Part shown: positions 30,391 to 37,986 of the stretch, one piece after another
How the letters are laid out: every line of letters starts with the position of its first letter
Position numbering within the stretch: the first letter of the stretch is position 1
Origin: a virus
Reading direction: 5' to 3' (one strand)
Length of the DNA: 64,000 nucleotides
Virus record (IMG/VR): IMGVR_UViG_3300044712_000786
Coordinates: 62,001 to 126,000 of that record
Program-made: the position numbers and the translations under genes
Notes under the pieces: model-generated
The model's database searches: none
The model's input: only the letters and a program-made list of their open reading frames with translations
Told to the model about the DNA's origin: nothing

Positions 30391-31070
30391 TTTCTTGAAT
30401 ATCCGTTTTTCCTGATTGATTTGGCTTGAATACTACCTTTTTTACCCTGCCCGTGGATGAGTAGAGCAAAAGACTTTTCTGCTTTCATGGCTAGAGAATC
30501 ATCATGGTCTATTTCTAACCCCAATTCTTTAGCTTCCTCTTCACTATAAACAACTTGCGCGAATACAAGATTGTATTTAGCTATTAAGTCATCACACTTT
30601 CCACCCTTCGAAGCTGTCAACTTAAAATTAGAAGGAATCTCATTAATCCTTGCTATCCAATAGGGTAGAGATTTGGTATAAGTATAAAACAGCTTATTAG
30701 GAAACCGCCGCGCTACTTCCATCCATGCATCGAAATAGGTCTGATTAAAGAAGTCCCCGCTACCACCAGTCCTAACATAACCCATGTCGTCCTGCTTAAC
30801 CCCCTCCTCTAATAGGGATACCATTTCTTCAAAGGATTTCCCTTTTAGTTGGTCAAAGTTTTTCCATCTGGATTTACGCACAGAGGGAAAGCCACACTCC
30901 ATACTAGCAGCATAGCACCTAAACCCTTCCCCGTCCTCCACCATCTTACCCGTCGCCCTATCAGCGCAAGTTAGACAATCCTTAGCAAAAGGACAGCTAT
31001 ACCCCGCAGGTAGCGAGAATATAGCTATCTTTTTTGAAAGTTTGGCGTTGCCAGTTGTGAACTTAAGCAT
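30387..31070 (-). CDS. Gp88-family phage protein, 227 aa
   Basis: N-terminal FTTGNAKLSKKIAIFSLPAGYSCPFAKDCLTCAD and ...GFRCYAASMECGFP..R match the mycobacteriophage Gp88 family, with its cysteine cluster (possible metal site) and RTGGSGDFFNQTY. Family function unknown. Leaderless promoter TTGACA-N16-TAAGAT-N6-ATG. Confidence 0.8.
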   Translation of the reverse strand: MLKFTTGNAKLSKKIAIFSLPAGYSCPFAKDCLTCADRATGKMVEDGEGFRCYAASMECGFPSVRKSRWKNFDQLKGKSFEEMVSLLEEGVKQDDMGYVRTGGSGDFFNQTYFDAWMEVARRFPNKLFYTYTKSLPYWIARINEIPSNFKLTASKGGKCDDLIAKYNLVFAQVVYSEEEAKELGLEIDHDDSLAMKAEKSFALLIHGQGKKGSIQAKSIRKNGYSRK

Positions 31071-31100
31071 ACGCCAATCTTAAATATTCTTTTTAAAATG

Positions 31101-31166
31101 TCAACTCTTAATAAACCTCCCGTCGATTAGAATTAATAAAGCAATGCATAATAACAGTATGTCCAT
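31101..31166 (-). CDS. Hydrophobic micropeptide, 21 aa
   Basis: MDILLLCIALLILIDGRFIKS: one membrane helix and a basic end. ATG follows the upstream TGA by 1 nt; its own TGA is part of the next TTGACA box. Confidence 0.45.
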   Translation of the reverse strand: MDILLLCIALLILIDGRFIKS

Positions 31167-31167
31167 A

Positions 31168-31422
31168 TCAACGATACAACCCTTCCTTGATGGAAGCAAT
31201 GCTCCCCTTGCCCAGTAGTATTAATACAGAACCTTCTTTATGCACAAGCTCTTCTTTATCGTTAAAGTGCGCGTTTTCATCATCTATTTCGTAAGCGTAT
31301 GCTTCTGCCCCATAGAATGTATGACCGTTCTTTTTGATGTCATTGACTGCCTCGTGCCAAGTCTTGCCGAAGCCCCAAACAGTCTTTTTATTAATTGGGT
31401 GTAGCTGACTGACCACTTTCAT
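31168..31422 (-). CDS. Hypothetical protein, 84 aa
   Basis: KVVSQLHPINKKTVWGFGKTWHEAVNDIKKNG...: same GxGKTxHEA pattern and length as 30124-30390, so probably a diverged paralogue. Leaderless promoter TTGCCA-N16-TAGACT-N6-ATG. Confidence 0.65.
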   Translation of the reverse strand: MKVVSQLHPINKKTVWGFGKTWHEAVNDIKKNGHTFYGAEAYAYEIDDENAHFNDKEELVHKEGSVLILLGKGSIASIKEGLYR

Positions 31423-31444
31423 CGCACTAGTCTAGCGGATTTTT

Positions 31445-31849
31445 TCACGCTGGCAAGGATGAAAGGTCAGGCGTCTCAAATTCAATATAGCCAAACTTAT
31501 AAGGATACAAATCCATTTCTGCATCTTTAACGATAAAGTTTGTTATTTGAATGCTTTGTAATATTTGTTCCGCTCTTATTTGTGCCTCCGGTAGTAGCCC
31601 ACGCTTTTTCCCTTTGGATTTTCCATAGTCGATATTTAGCAGTTCAAAAAGAGCTATATTTAATAGGGCTTTATTTAAGTCCTCGTTATTTGTCCAGAAG
31701 TAAGCAAAGTTTGAAGTAAGCCAGTGAAGCTCACCCGAAGTTGCCTGATGGTTATAGAATGAGTAATATTTTCGTTCTATTTCGATGGGGTCATCGTTTT
31801 CGATTCCAATTGCTGTAACGGAACCAAAGTCATGGCGATGCAGAAGCAT
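31445..31849 (-). CDS. Hypothetical protein, 134 aa; may be the second part of a frameshifted gene from 31935
   Basis: A separate frame from a leaderless ATG at 31935 (TTGACA-N16-TATGAT, 7 nt) reads 29 codons to S-S-P and then meets CCCC at 31852-31855; a -1 shift there joins this frame directly (P-L-M-L-L-H-R-H). An AAGGG/CCCTT hairpin overlaps the slip point. Either a programmed shift or a broken gene. Body: EIERKYYSFYNHQATSGELHW and a helical LLNIALFELL. Confidence 0.55.
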   Translation of the reverse strand: MLLHRHDFGSVTAIGIENDDPIEIERKYYSFYNHQATSGELHWLTSNFAYFWTNNEDLNKALLNIALFELLNIDYGKSKGKKRGLLPEAQIRAEQILQSIQITNFIVKDAEMDLYPYKFGYIEFETPDLSSLPA

Positions 31850-31987
31850 AAGGGGCTGCTGCCCTTATATTTAACGTTAACTGCTTCCAAATCAGCTAAC
31901 TTAAACGGCGAGAGAGTCTCTCTTAAGAGTAGCATTATCCCAATCATACCAAGAATTTTCCCAGTGTCAAGTGGGTAAATCCCCCAT

Positions 31988-32260
31988 TTATTGGCTCGCT
32001 TTTAACTTCAAAATCGCTAAATTCTCATGCAGTAGATAAGATGATAGTTGAGATAAGTTAGAGAAACGCATATCAGGATACATTTCCTGAACCCCGTCAG
32101 CAATCTGGACTAACATATTTGAGATAGTAACCATTTGCTCGGGGCCATCTTGGTTTAATACGTCTCTATTATTTAGCACGATTTCGCTCGACATTCGCGC
32201 CAATTCATCTGCCTTATTTTGAATTATTTCCGTTAACTCAGGTCCGCTATATGTTCTCAT
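31988..32260 (-). CDS. Hypothetical helical protein, 90 aa
   Basis: MRTYSGPELTEIIQNKADELARMSSEI...: two to three helices. Start chosen at 32260, where the ATG overlaps the upstream stop, not 24 codons earlier inside that gene. Confidence 0.6.
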   Translation of the reverse strand: MRTYSGPELTEIIQNKADELARMSSEIVLNNRDVLNQDGPEQMVTISNMLVQIADGVQEMYPDMRFSNLSQLSSYLLHENLAILKLKASQ

Positions 32261-32444
32261 AAATTGCTGTTTCAACTGAATGCCATAAAAGATTAAGAGG
32301 ATTATCTTCGTAGATAAATAGCCTCGCCCCATCTAAATCAACCTTACGAACCTTTTTCTTTAATTTATTCCAAGCTTCGTTATCTATCTGAGGTTTGATT
32401 TTGTAAAAGCACGGGGACATAAGCTGGTTAAATGATATTTCCAA
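32247..32444 (-). CDS. Small array protein, 65 aa
   Basis: Contains IDNEAWNKLKKKVRKVDLDGAR, the W-in-helix pattern seen in other array proteins. Overlaps both neighbours. Confidence 0.55.
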   Translation of the reverse strand: MEISFNQLMSPCFYKIKPQIDNEAWNKLKKKVRKVDLDGARLFIYEDNPLNLLWHSVETAIYENI

Positions 32445-32625
32445 AAAACAGCTTAAAAAATCGTAATCTGTGCGAAATAGGCATTCTAACTCGTAATTTT
32501 ATAAAACTTATTAAAACAGACATATTCTTATATGCCTCAACTAAGGCCGTTGAGCGATAGAATTTAAATCCTTTATTATTGAACCACATTACCTCTGAGT
32601 CGAATTTGTCTTTTACTGACTTCAT
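32428..32625 (-). CDS. Small array protein, 65 aa
   Basis: Begins MKSVKDKFDSEVMWF, close to MKSLKDKVYWQID at 33422. Basic C-terminal half (RLRFFKLFFGN). Overlaps the next gene by 17 nt. Confidence 0.6.
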   Translation of the reverse strand: MKSVKDKFDSEVMWFNNKGFKFYRSTALVEAYKNMSVLISFIKLRVRMPISHRLRFFKLFFGNII

Positions 32626-32816
32626 CCTATTAGCTTTTTTTCACTTGTCAAGTCCTTATAGATTTCTCTTGTTATTGCCGTATAAGGTATATTTCTTAAA
32701 AATCTAAATTTTGCCCAGCTAATACCCATATCTACCCTATGATAGATATGGGAGTGTCCACAACCATTCCTAATCTCATTTGCAAAGTCAAATATTTGTT
32801 TATTTAGCGCTCCCAT
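32622..32816 (-). CDS. Small array protein, 64 aa
   Basis: MGALNKQIFDFANEIRNGCGHSHIYHR...: one Cys/His patch, then basic. Its stop and the next ATG are coupled (TAGGATG). Confidence 0.6.
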   Translation of the reverse strand: MGALNKQIFDFANEIRNGCGHSHIYHRVDMGISWAKFRFLRNIPYTAITREIYKDLTSEKKLIG

Positions 32817-32983
32817 ACGAATATCCTTATTTTATCTACAAGAACATCTACTAATATCCATATTTGGCTTTCGTCTTCTATTCCTTTATAAGCTAACTTA
32901 CGGATATCCGAGTTTACATTAGCAAATAGCTTTCCATAGCTTTGACAGTCTATTTCCCAAAATCTAGACTTAATAGAATCCAT
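32804..32983 (-). CDS. Small array protein, 59 aa
   Basis: Begins MDSIKSRFWEIDCQSYGKLF; ends in a charged helix with VWER. Overlaps both neighbours by 13-14 nt. Confidence 0.6.
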   Translation of the reverse strand: MDSIKSRFWEIDCQSYGKLFANVNSDIRKLAYKGIEDESQIWILVDVLVDKIRIFVWER

Positions 32984-33110
32984 ATACAGCCCCCCTTACA
33001 TTTGACCTGATGTTCCTAATAACAGATAAATACAGGTGACGAAACACTTCCATATAGATTCCTTCGCGTGCATCTATCTGATTAAGTCTAACAAGGATAA
33101 CAGGTTGCAT
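32970..33110 (-). CDS. Small array protein, 46 aa
   Basis: MQPVILVRLNQIDAREGIYMEV...: V-R-L-x type start. No promoter obvious in the 108 nt upstream, which hold nothing else I can recognise. Confidence 0.55.
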   Translation of the reverse strand: MQPVILVRLNQIDAREGIYMEVFRHLYLSVIRNIRSNVRGAVYGFY

Positions 33111-33218
33111 ATTTATTTGAACTTAGTGCGTTAAGTGATATCACTTTGATAGCATTAAATAAAGAAATTCATTATTTAGGGAGAGAAGTTTTTGACAGAA
33201 CCCTATTTGTTATTTTAA

Positions 33219-33422
33219 TCATTCCCATACTATCCTCCATTCTTCTCTATTTCCTATATCCCGCAAAGAGCCTAAGACACTTTCCGTTATCGAATCAATA
33301 TAAGAACAACGCGTCTCTATTTTGTCATAGGCAGAATCAAAGTCCATTGGATTGATATCGTTTAAAGCTTGGTGGCAAAAGGAATCTATTTGCCAATAAA
33401 CTTTATCTTTCAGACTTTTCAT
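33219..33422 (-). CDS. Small array protein, 67 aa
   Basis: Begins MKSLKDKVYWQIDSFCHQAL. Start overlaps the upstream stop (ATGA). Confidence 0.6.
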   Translation of the reverse strand: MKSLKDKVYWQIDSFCHQALNDINPMDFDSAYDKIETRCSYIDSITESVLGSLRDIGNREEWRIVWE

Positions 33423-33604
33423 CGATTAAATAAACAATTATAAGAGTAAGCTTCGTCCTCTACTTGGAGCCTTAAATCACTTAATGTAAGTGATATTCCA
33501 CTATTATTGATTTTCCTTATTTCTTCAAATTGAACGAAGTCTTTTAATCGCCCCCATGCCCACACATCTAATTCAAAACGTATTAATTTACGTAGCGGGT
33601 TCAT
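33419..33604 (-). CDS. Small array protein, 61 aa (FEEIR subfamily)
   Basis: MNPLRKLIRFELDVWAWGRLKDF then FEEIRKIN...SLTLSDLRLQ. Clear paralogue of 34159-34344 (FVRFEEIREAN...LSLRDLRYAL), showing tandem duplication within the array. Confidence 0.7.
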   Translation of the reverse strand: MNPLRKLIRFELDVWAWGRLKDFVQFEEIRKINNSGISLTLSDLRLQVEDEAYSYNCLFNR

Positions 33605-33610
33605 CTTTGA

Positions 33611-33799
33611 TTAAATAAACAAATGGATTTTTGAAACATCTGCCCTAGTATTAAGCTTTATATTGATAAAATGAGCTAATTTATGCTCTGTCTCGCGCAT
33701 AACTGAATTAAACATTGGGTTATCTATGCTATTAGCTAAACAAATATGGTAACAGCTATTGTCGCACTGCCAGCCGAAAAATCTAAATAAAGGCGTCAT
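33611..33799 (-). CDS. Small array protein, 62 aa (DNSCY subfamily)
   Basis: MTPLFRFFGWQCDNSCYHICL; paralogue of 33969-34175 (MKSLFNFFAWNLDNSCYSI). Start overlaps the upstream stop by 4 nt. Confidence 0.7.
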   Translation of the reverse strand: MTPLFRFFGWQCDNSCYHICLANSIDNPMFNSVMRETEHKLAHFINIKLNTRADVSKIHLFI

Positions 33800-33972
33800 T
33801 TAAAGCCTATCCCTATTATATCTACCCAAAGGAAGTTCCTCAAGCCGTATGTCTTTGCTTTGAGGTTTATTTCGTGGTTAGCTAGGCTTACGCTTTCCCA
33901 ATAAATACAAATATTTAATAGACGCCATCCAGATTTCTCTTCTTCCAATATTAAATTAAAACAGGGCTTCAT
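33796..33972 (-). CDS. Small array protein, 58 aa
   Basis: MKPCFNLILEEEKSGWRLLNICIYW...: same size and W position as its neighbours but diverged. ATGA overlaps on both sides. Confidence 0.6.
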   Translation of the reverse strand: MKPCFNLILEEEKSGWRLLNICIYWESVSLANHEINLKAKTYGLRNFLWVDIIGIGFK

Positions 33973-34175
33973 TTTTTAGACAGACGTTTTCTAGACTCGC
34001 AAGTGATTGTCACCATCAAGCGATTCAAATCAGCAAAATAAAGCAAAGGAAACTCAACAGATTCTTCTACTTGATACCACATGTTGGGAAACCCGCCAAT
34101 TCCCGTAACGTTCGATACGATACTATAACAGCTATTGTCCAGATTCCAAGCAAAAAAGTTAAATAAAGACTTCAT
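33969..34175 (-). CDS. Small array protein, 68 aa (DNSCY subfamily)
   Basis: MKSLFNFFAWNLDNSCYSIV then a variable body and basic end RKRLSKK. Pairs with 33611-33799. Confidence 0.7.
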   Translation of the reverse strand: MKSLFNFFAWNLDNSCYSIVSNVTGIGGFPNMWYQVEESVEFPLLYFADLNRLMVTITCESRKRLSKK

Positions 34176-34344
34176 TATAGCTCCATAAAGTATCCATTCT
34201 TAAGGCATATCTTAAGTCCCTCAAAGACAGTTTGATATTCGTATTTAGGTTAGCTTCCCTTATTTCTTCAAAGCGAACAAATTCCGCTAATAGCGCCCAT
34301 GCCTCGGAGTCTAATTTGTCAAACTTAGTCCCGATAGGCTTCAT
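34159..34344 (-). CDS. Small array protein, 61 aa (FEEIR subfamily)
   Basis: MKPIGTKFDKLDSEAWALLAEFV then FEEIREAN and LSLRDLRYAL. Pairs with 33419-33604; overlaps both neighbours by 17-20 nt. Confidence 0.7.
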   Translation of the reverse strand: MKPIGTKFDKLDSEAWALLAEFVRFEEIREANLNTNIKLSLRDLRYALRMDTLWSYNEVFI

Positions 34345-34510
34345 TAGATATCCTATCCCTCAGAACAAGAAATATATCCCTTATAAAATAGGGGATTCCG
34401 AGACGTTCTGTTTTAAAATAAGCGTTGGCGGATATAGAAAGCCCAGCCACCCTCGTAACAGCTACCCAGCCAAGAGCATCAGCACCATCAAAAATATTTA
34501 TCCTATTCAT
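34325..34510 (-). CDS. Small array protein, 61 aa
   Basis: MNRINIFDGADALGWVAVTRVAG...: W near residue 15, basic C-terminus. Overlaps the next gene by 20 nt. Confidence 0.6.
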   Translation of the reverse strand: MNRINIFDGADALGWVAVTRVAGLSISANAYFKTERLGIPYFIRDIFLVLRDRISNEAYRD

Positions 34511-34514
34511 TCTG

Positions 34515-34685
34515 TTAGAGCGAGAAATCTTCTACATAATCATCTACTATCCACTCAATACCATACCTAAGATATTCGGTCACGCCTTTGTAGGTTTCAT
34601 TAATCATGCGAGCACTAACTAGAGAGAACATACCTTGATAACATACCATTTCATGGCGACCAAACTCATCACTTAGACTGTTCAT
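34515..34685 (-). CDS. Small array protein, 56 aa
   Basis: MNSLSDEFGRHEMVCYQGMF...EWIVDDYVEDF; acidic end. Start lies inside the previous coding end (17 nt overlap). Confidence 0.6.
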   Translation of the reverse strand: MNSLSDEFGRHEMVCYQGMFSLVSARMINETYKGVTEYLRYGIEWIVDDYVEDFSL

Positions 34686-34869
34686 AAGCTAAATAGTTTT
34701 TTCCGTATCTTATTGCAGTAGAACGAATTAACGGGTTTAGCACATAAACGTCAGATATGGTCTCTATCCCATAATAAGCTCTAAAATATGAAATAACAGG
34801 GACAGAACGATTGATAGAATTCCAACAAATAGTATGGACTATAATTTTGACATTTTTAATCGGTTCCAT
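34669..34869 (-). CDS. Small array protein, 66 aa
   Basis: MEPIKNVKIIVHTICWNSINRS...: beta/helix with Tyr-rich body. Upstream a TATTTTTGAAAATAG element resembling the plus-strand array motif. Confidence 0.6.
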   Translation of the reverse strand: MEPIKNVKIIVHTICWNSINRSVPVISYFRAYYGIETISDVYVLNPLIRSTAIRYGKNYLAYEQSK

Positions 34870-34872
34870 ATC

Positions 34873-35064
34873 CTACCAGCTATTTTCAAAAATACAACTG
34901 TTTTTTACTTCCCAATATATCAAGCCCTTCAATCTAATCCTGTCTATCATAATCTCGACCCGATGGAAGACATGATTAACGATAGGCATGGGCGAGCCTT
35001 GGGTTATCACAGCATAAGCTTTCCTCTGCTCATCTATATAAAACCTATCACGTAAGTTGTTCAT
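34873..35064 (-). CDS. Small array protein, 63 aa
   Basis: MNNLRDRFYIDEQRKAYAVI, N-terminus nearly matching MNRLRDHF on the plus strand at 13541. ATG at 35064 preferred to an in-frame TTG two codons earlier. Confidence 0.6.
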   Translation of the reverse strand: MNNLRDRFYIDEQRKAYAVITQGSPMPIVNHVFHRVEIMIDRIRLKGLIYWEVKNSCIFENSW

Positions 35065-35194
35065 CCGCAAGCCTTAACTTAGTCTCCAAGACTATAACGC
35101 GAATATAAAACATTCTCATATTAGAATAGCATTCGCTCCAATCGACAGTACTAATAGTATCTTCTGGAAAAAGGAATTTTTTAGTAGATTTCAC
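35048..35194 (-). CDS. Small array protein with GTG start, 48 aa
   Basis: GTG overlaps the upstream TGA (GTGA): (M)KSTKKFLFPEDTISTVDW... and a charged helix to the end. Fits the array's K-S start, which supports the GTG. Confidence 0.55.
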   Translation of the reverse strand: MKSTKKFLFPEDTISTVDWSECYSNMRMFYIRVIVLETKLRLADEQLT

Positions 35195-35391
35195 AGCGTC
35201 CACCAGCCGCGCCACCTAATCATCAATGGAAACTGAAGATGCCAATAGTTAATCTTACCATTAGCCTTCAAAGCTTCCCCTTTCATGCTGTAAAACCCTT
35301 CAGGAGTAGCACAGGCGGCACAAAGCCTAGGATTCCCGCCCAAGATGGGAGGGTTAAACTTCCCGCAATTATCGCATCTTTTAATCTTCAT
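35191..35391 (-). CDS. Zinc-finger small protein, 66 aa
   Basis: CDNCGKFNPP and CAACATPEG form a zinc ribbon; Trp-rich C-terminus (RWRGWWTL). Start at 35391 overlaps the upstream stop (ATGA). Confidence 0.65.
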   Translation of the reverse strand: MKIKRCDNCGKFNPPILGGNPRLCAACATPEGFYSMKGEALKANGKINYWHLQFPLMIRWRGWWTL

Positions 35392-35543
35392 ATGTTGCGC
35401 CAAACAACTTCCCAATAAACCGTAGAACGAATATCGGGTCTAAGTTTAATTTTAAACCTAATTCCTTGTCTGACAACGTGAAACACCCCCGCATCTAATG
35501 CTTCGGGCCAGCCTCTTCCGCCATCAAAATGGATTCGTTTCAT
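35388..35543 (-). CDS. Small array protein, 51 aa
   Basis: MKRIHFDGGRGWPEALDAGVFHVV...: beta-rich. The ATG follows GATTTTTGGAAAT, a variant of the array element. Confidence 0.6.
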   Translation of the reverse strand: MKRIHFDGGRGWPEALDAGVFHVVRQGIRFKIKLRPDIRSTVYWEVVWRNI

Positions 35544-35555
35544 ATTTCCAAAAAT

Positions 35556-35804
35556 CTATTTAGGGCACTTAGACAGGGCTTTTTCCAAAAGCTCAAAAAA
35601 TTCGTCTTGAAAGCCAATATTAGGACTTCCGTAGTCTTCGGGGGTCTCGAACTGTTCAATATTATCTAATTTATTCACATGGGTCAAACCTGACCTTACC
35701 ACACTGTTAGAGCTTTCACCGATGATAGCCAGAAGAATATAGGCTTCCTTGGGGCTCAGAGTTAAAACTACGTCAATTTGTTTTGATATAAGGGCAGCTT
35801 TCAT
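35556..35804 (-). CDS. Small protein, TLSPxEAY family, 82 aa
   Basis: VVLTLSPKEAYILLAIIGESSNS: paralogue of 39471-39710 (VSLTLSPREAYIILIAMGDIT). Acidic C-terminal helix. Coupled to the next gene by 4 nt. Function unknown. Confidence 0.7.
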   Translation of the reverse strand: MKAALISKQIDVVLTLSPKEAYILLAIIGESSNSVVRSGLTHVNKLDNIEQFETPEDYGSPNIGFQDEFFELLEKALSKCPK

Positions 35805-36004
35805 TTTTCAATTTTAGCAGTTATTTTCTCAGGGTCAAGGCTAAGATAAAAAACGAAATTGTATATTAACCATTTAGCTTGAATGTTTGTTGGGGGACGT
35901 AAAGCTACATGAGCTTCATCTACGGGACGAGTATTGACTATTTTGCTTAACTTATTAAATGCGTCTATAGATGCATCTTCCCTAAGTCGAAACAAGCTCT
36001 TCAT
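35801..36004 (-). CDS. Small array protein, 67 aa
   Basis: MKSLFRLREDASIDAFNKLSKIV...: array-type start, basic/hydrophobic end. Overlaps 35982-36137 by 23 nt. Confidence 0.6.
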   Translation of the reverse strand: MKSLFRLREDASIDAFNKLSKIVNTRPVDEAHVALRPPTNIQAKWLIYNFVFYLSLDPEKITAKIEK

Positions 36005-36137
36005 AAGTCTCTATGTAGTTGACAAGGTTGGTTAGATGAATCCAAGGGCAAGCCTCGTGCGGGGCAAAGTGTTCTACTTCAAGACGATAATTCCAAATCT
36101 CATGATTAAAACGGAGTGTATAACTAAATGATTTCAT
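35982..36137 (-). CDS. Small array protein, 51 aa
   Basis: MKSFSYTLRFNHEIWNYRLEVEHF...: W at residue 15, acidic end. Confidence 0.6.
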   Translation of the reverse strand: MKSFSYTLRFNHEIWNYRLEVEHFAPHEACPWIHLTNLVNYIETYEELVST

Positions 36138-36140
36138 GTA

Positions 36141-36305
36141 TCACAAAATAGTCATTTCATTTACGTCGAATAGCCAATCGTAAAGTATCCATACATGCTC
36201 TTTAATCACTTTAGTTTCTAATTCTTCCGAAACTTGCACTAGAATCTTACTTTGTAATACCTCGCCAACGTGAGGATAGAAAATTAAGCCACTTACATTA
36301 GTCAT
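36141..36305 (-). CDS. Small array protein, 54 aa
   Basis: MTNVSGLIFYPHVGEVLQSKIL...: beta start and WILYDWLFDV near the end. Starts inside the previous coding end. Confidence 0.55.
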   Translation of the reverse strand: MTNVSGLIFYPHVGEVLQSKILVQVSEELETKVIKEHVWILYDWLFDVNEMTIL

Positions 36306-36459
36306 ATTTTAAGCCCCAAGATATTATCCATTTGTTATTGCTTTCTATGTATGGCTCTATTCCTTCCTGAATCTCTAAGATAACGTCATAAGACATCACT
36401 CTAAATAAGTCAACGTTATAGGGGCGGTCACCACAAAATTGAGCCCATAAGCTTTTCAT
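36298..36459 (-). CDS. Small array protein, 53 aa
   Basis: MKSLWAQFCGDRPYNVDLFRVM...; start at 36459 because the ATG directly follows the GATTTTTGAAA element that also ends the upstream gene (D-F-stop). Confidence 0.65.
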   Translation of the reverse strand: MKSLWAQFCGDRPYNVDLFRVMSYDVILEIQEGIEPYIESNNKWIISWGLKYD

Positions 36460-36461
36460 TT

Positions 36462-36677
36462 TCAAAAATCCAACATTTCTTCTAGCTTGCGACATACTCT
36501 TCCATCTAACCTATGCATAAAATTACCCGCTCCTCCTACAATAAGCTGTTGTTCAAAGGTAATGATTTTATTACCCATTTGTCTTATTACAAGACCAACT
36601 AAATTATAACCGACCTTTTGCGTTACGGGACTCCAAAGCTCTTGACTGTCCATAAATTGGAATTTAAATTGCTCCAT
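36462..36677 (-). CDS. Small array protein, 71 aa
   Basis: MEQFKFQFMDSQELWSPVTQKVGYN...; ends L-D-F-stop on GATTTTTGA, the same ending as the plus-strand array genes. Confidence 0.65.
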   Translation of the reverse strand: MEQFKFQFMDSQELWSPVTQKVGYNLVGLVIRQMGNKIITFEQQLIVGGAGNFMHRLDGRVCRKLEEMLDF

Positions 36678-36825
36678 CTGTTTCCTTAACTTCTATAGAG
36701 ATAGGCCCAACAAATCTAGCTATTGCCCTCACTTCTTTAGTAACTTGCCTTATAACTAATAAATCTACTTCCGCGCATAGAGAATACCAAGGGGAAAGAT
36801 TCATTCTATTTTTGATAGACTTCAT
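36664..36825 (-). CDS. Small array protein, 53 aa
   Basis: MKSIKNRMNLSPWYSLCAEVD...: array-type start with W near residue 13. Overlaps both neighbours. Confidence 0.6.
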   Translation of the reverse strand: MKSIKNRMNLSPWYSLCAEVDLLVIRQVTKEVRAIARFVGPISIEVKETDGAI

Positions 36826-36970
36826 TTATAACTTTCGTAAATAATGGAGCTACTACGAACCTAAAGGTTATGTTTATTTTGTCTCTAGCTAAGCCTCTAA
36901 GATTTTTATTAACCATCTTGCTTATGTAATAACAAAGCATAGGGTCAATGGGATATTTAACTGGCTTCAT
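36806..36970 (-). CDS. Small array protein, 54 aa
   Basis: MKPVKYPIDPMLCYYISKMVNK...: basic, one Cys. Overlaps neighbours by 14-20 nt. Confidence 0.6.
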   Translation of the reverse strand: MKPVKYPIDPMLCYYISKMVNKNLRGLARDKINITFRFVVAPLFTKVINEVYQK

Positions 36971-37127
36971 ATCTTCCAACAGCCGCTTTTAATTGTAAGC
37001 AAGATTCAAAGTAAAGAACGCTAACCTTTGTTCTAAATTGTGCCCGAGCTGAGCTAGTTGTCTCTCTATTTAATGTAGTAAAAGACTCGGTGTCACAGCC
37101 CCAAATTAACAGATGAACGCTATTCAT
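36957..37127 (-). CDS. Small array protein, 56 aa
   Basis: MNSVHLLIWGCDTESFTTLNRET...: polar, two Cys. Overlaps the next gene by 14 nt. Confidence 0.6.
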   Translation of the reverse strand: MNSVHLLIWGCDTESFTTLNRETTSSARAQFRTKVSVLYFESCLQLKAAVGRYEAS

Positions 37128-37132
37128 GTATA

Positions 37133-37309
37133 TTATCCAAATTCTTCAAGTGACAGACCTTCTACCGTTCGATGTTTCAAATAAAGAGCCGAACAATTAA
37201 ACTCTATCTCTTGCAAAGATATTAAACACTGGATATAAGAAAGGCATTCTTTGCTCTGAGACCAGCAAACCGCATTATAACTATTAAAGATGTCTCTTAC
37301 TGTATTCAT
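37133..37309 (-). CDS. Small array protein, 58 aa
   Basis: MNTVRDIFNSYNAVCWSQSKEC...: array-type RD start and W near residue 16; acidic end. Confidence 0.6.
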   Translation of the reverse strand: MNTVRDIFNSYNAVCWSQSKECLSYIQCLISLQEIEFNCSALYLKHRTVEGLSLEEFG

Positions 37310-37341
37310 TCTAGCGTCTTTTTTTCCCAGAGCAAGCTATA

Positions 37342-37473
37342 TTAAGAGATTAAATGAAAAATACCGTTCAATGACCTAAAAAAAGCGATATTCCTTTCTA
37401 TTCCTTCTTCCGCTTCATAATAACGGCCATTACTAACCTCGAATACAGATAACTTATTACGAACTGACTTCAT
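37342..37473 (-). CDS. Small array protein, 43 aa
   Basis: MKSVRNKLSVFEVSNGRYYEA...: one of the shortest array members. Start within the end of 37457-37651. Confidence 0.55.
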   Translation of the reverse strand: MKSVRNKLSVFEVSNGRYYEAEEGIERNIAFFRSLNGIFHLIS

Positions 37474-37651
37474 AATTCCAACTTACGTATTCCTTGGGGA
37501 TAGGTATTCTCGGCATAAATTGCCCTAGCCACCATAAAGCAGAAGCCTCTTCTAAGTTATGAAAGGCATCCGCTCTAACCCAATATGATACGTCATCTTG
37601 GAAGTCTCCCCAAATGTCATAATTCAGGTTAAAAACTTCAATTCTCTTCAT
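37457..37651 (-). CDS. Small array protein, 64 aa
   Basis: MKRIEVFNLNYDIWGDFQDDVSYW...: W-rich and acidic (five Trp). Confidence 0.6.
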   Translation of the reverse strand: MKRIEVFNLNYDIWGDFQDDVSYWVRADAFHNLEEASALWWLGQFMPRIPIPKEYVSWNYEVSS

Positions 37652-37817
37652 AATGAAATAGATTTCTAGGAATAAATATCAACTGCTCTCTTATTATGAA
37701 TAGCCTAGAACTAACTTCTATTGACCTGTAAGTAAGATTTCGCACGTCAACAGAAAGAGGAATTGCGGACCATATGCAAGTATCTATTCTATTAAACTCT
37801 CTACGTAGAGATACCAT
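37638..37817 (-). CDS. Small array protein, 59 aa
   Basis: MVSLRREFNRIDTCIWSAIPLS...: array-type LRREF start, W at residue 16. Confidence 0.6.
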   Translation of the reverse strand: MVSLRREFNRIDTCIWSAIPLSVDVRNLTYRSIEVSSRLFIIREQLIFIPRNLFHYEEN

Positions 37818-37986
37818 AATGCCTTACTCCCCTATAAACACTATTAGATATTTCATAAACATCTGTCATACCATATCTTACGTCCTGAATGACCCTTCTA
37901 ATGAATTCTCCTTCTACATGATAGAGTAACTCATCGAATACGATATTAGACAATCCTTCGGGCGTTACTGCAAGAACCTTTTTCAT
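37801..37986 (-). CDS. Small array protein, 61 aa
   Basis: MKKVLAVTPEGLSNIVFDELLYHV...: acidic/Tyr-rich helix. Overlaps 37983-38192 start by 4 nt. Confidence 0.6.
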   Translation of the reverse strand: MKKVLAVTPEGLSNIVFDELLYHVEGEFIRRVIQDVRYGMTDVYEISNSVYRGVRHYGIST

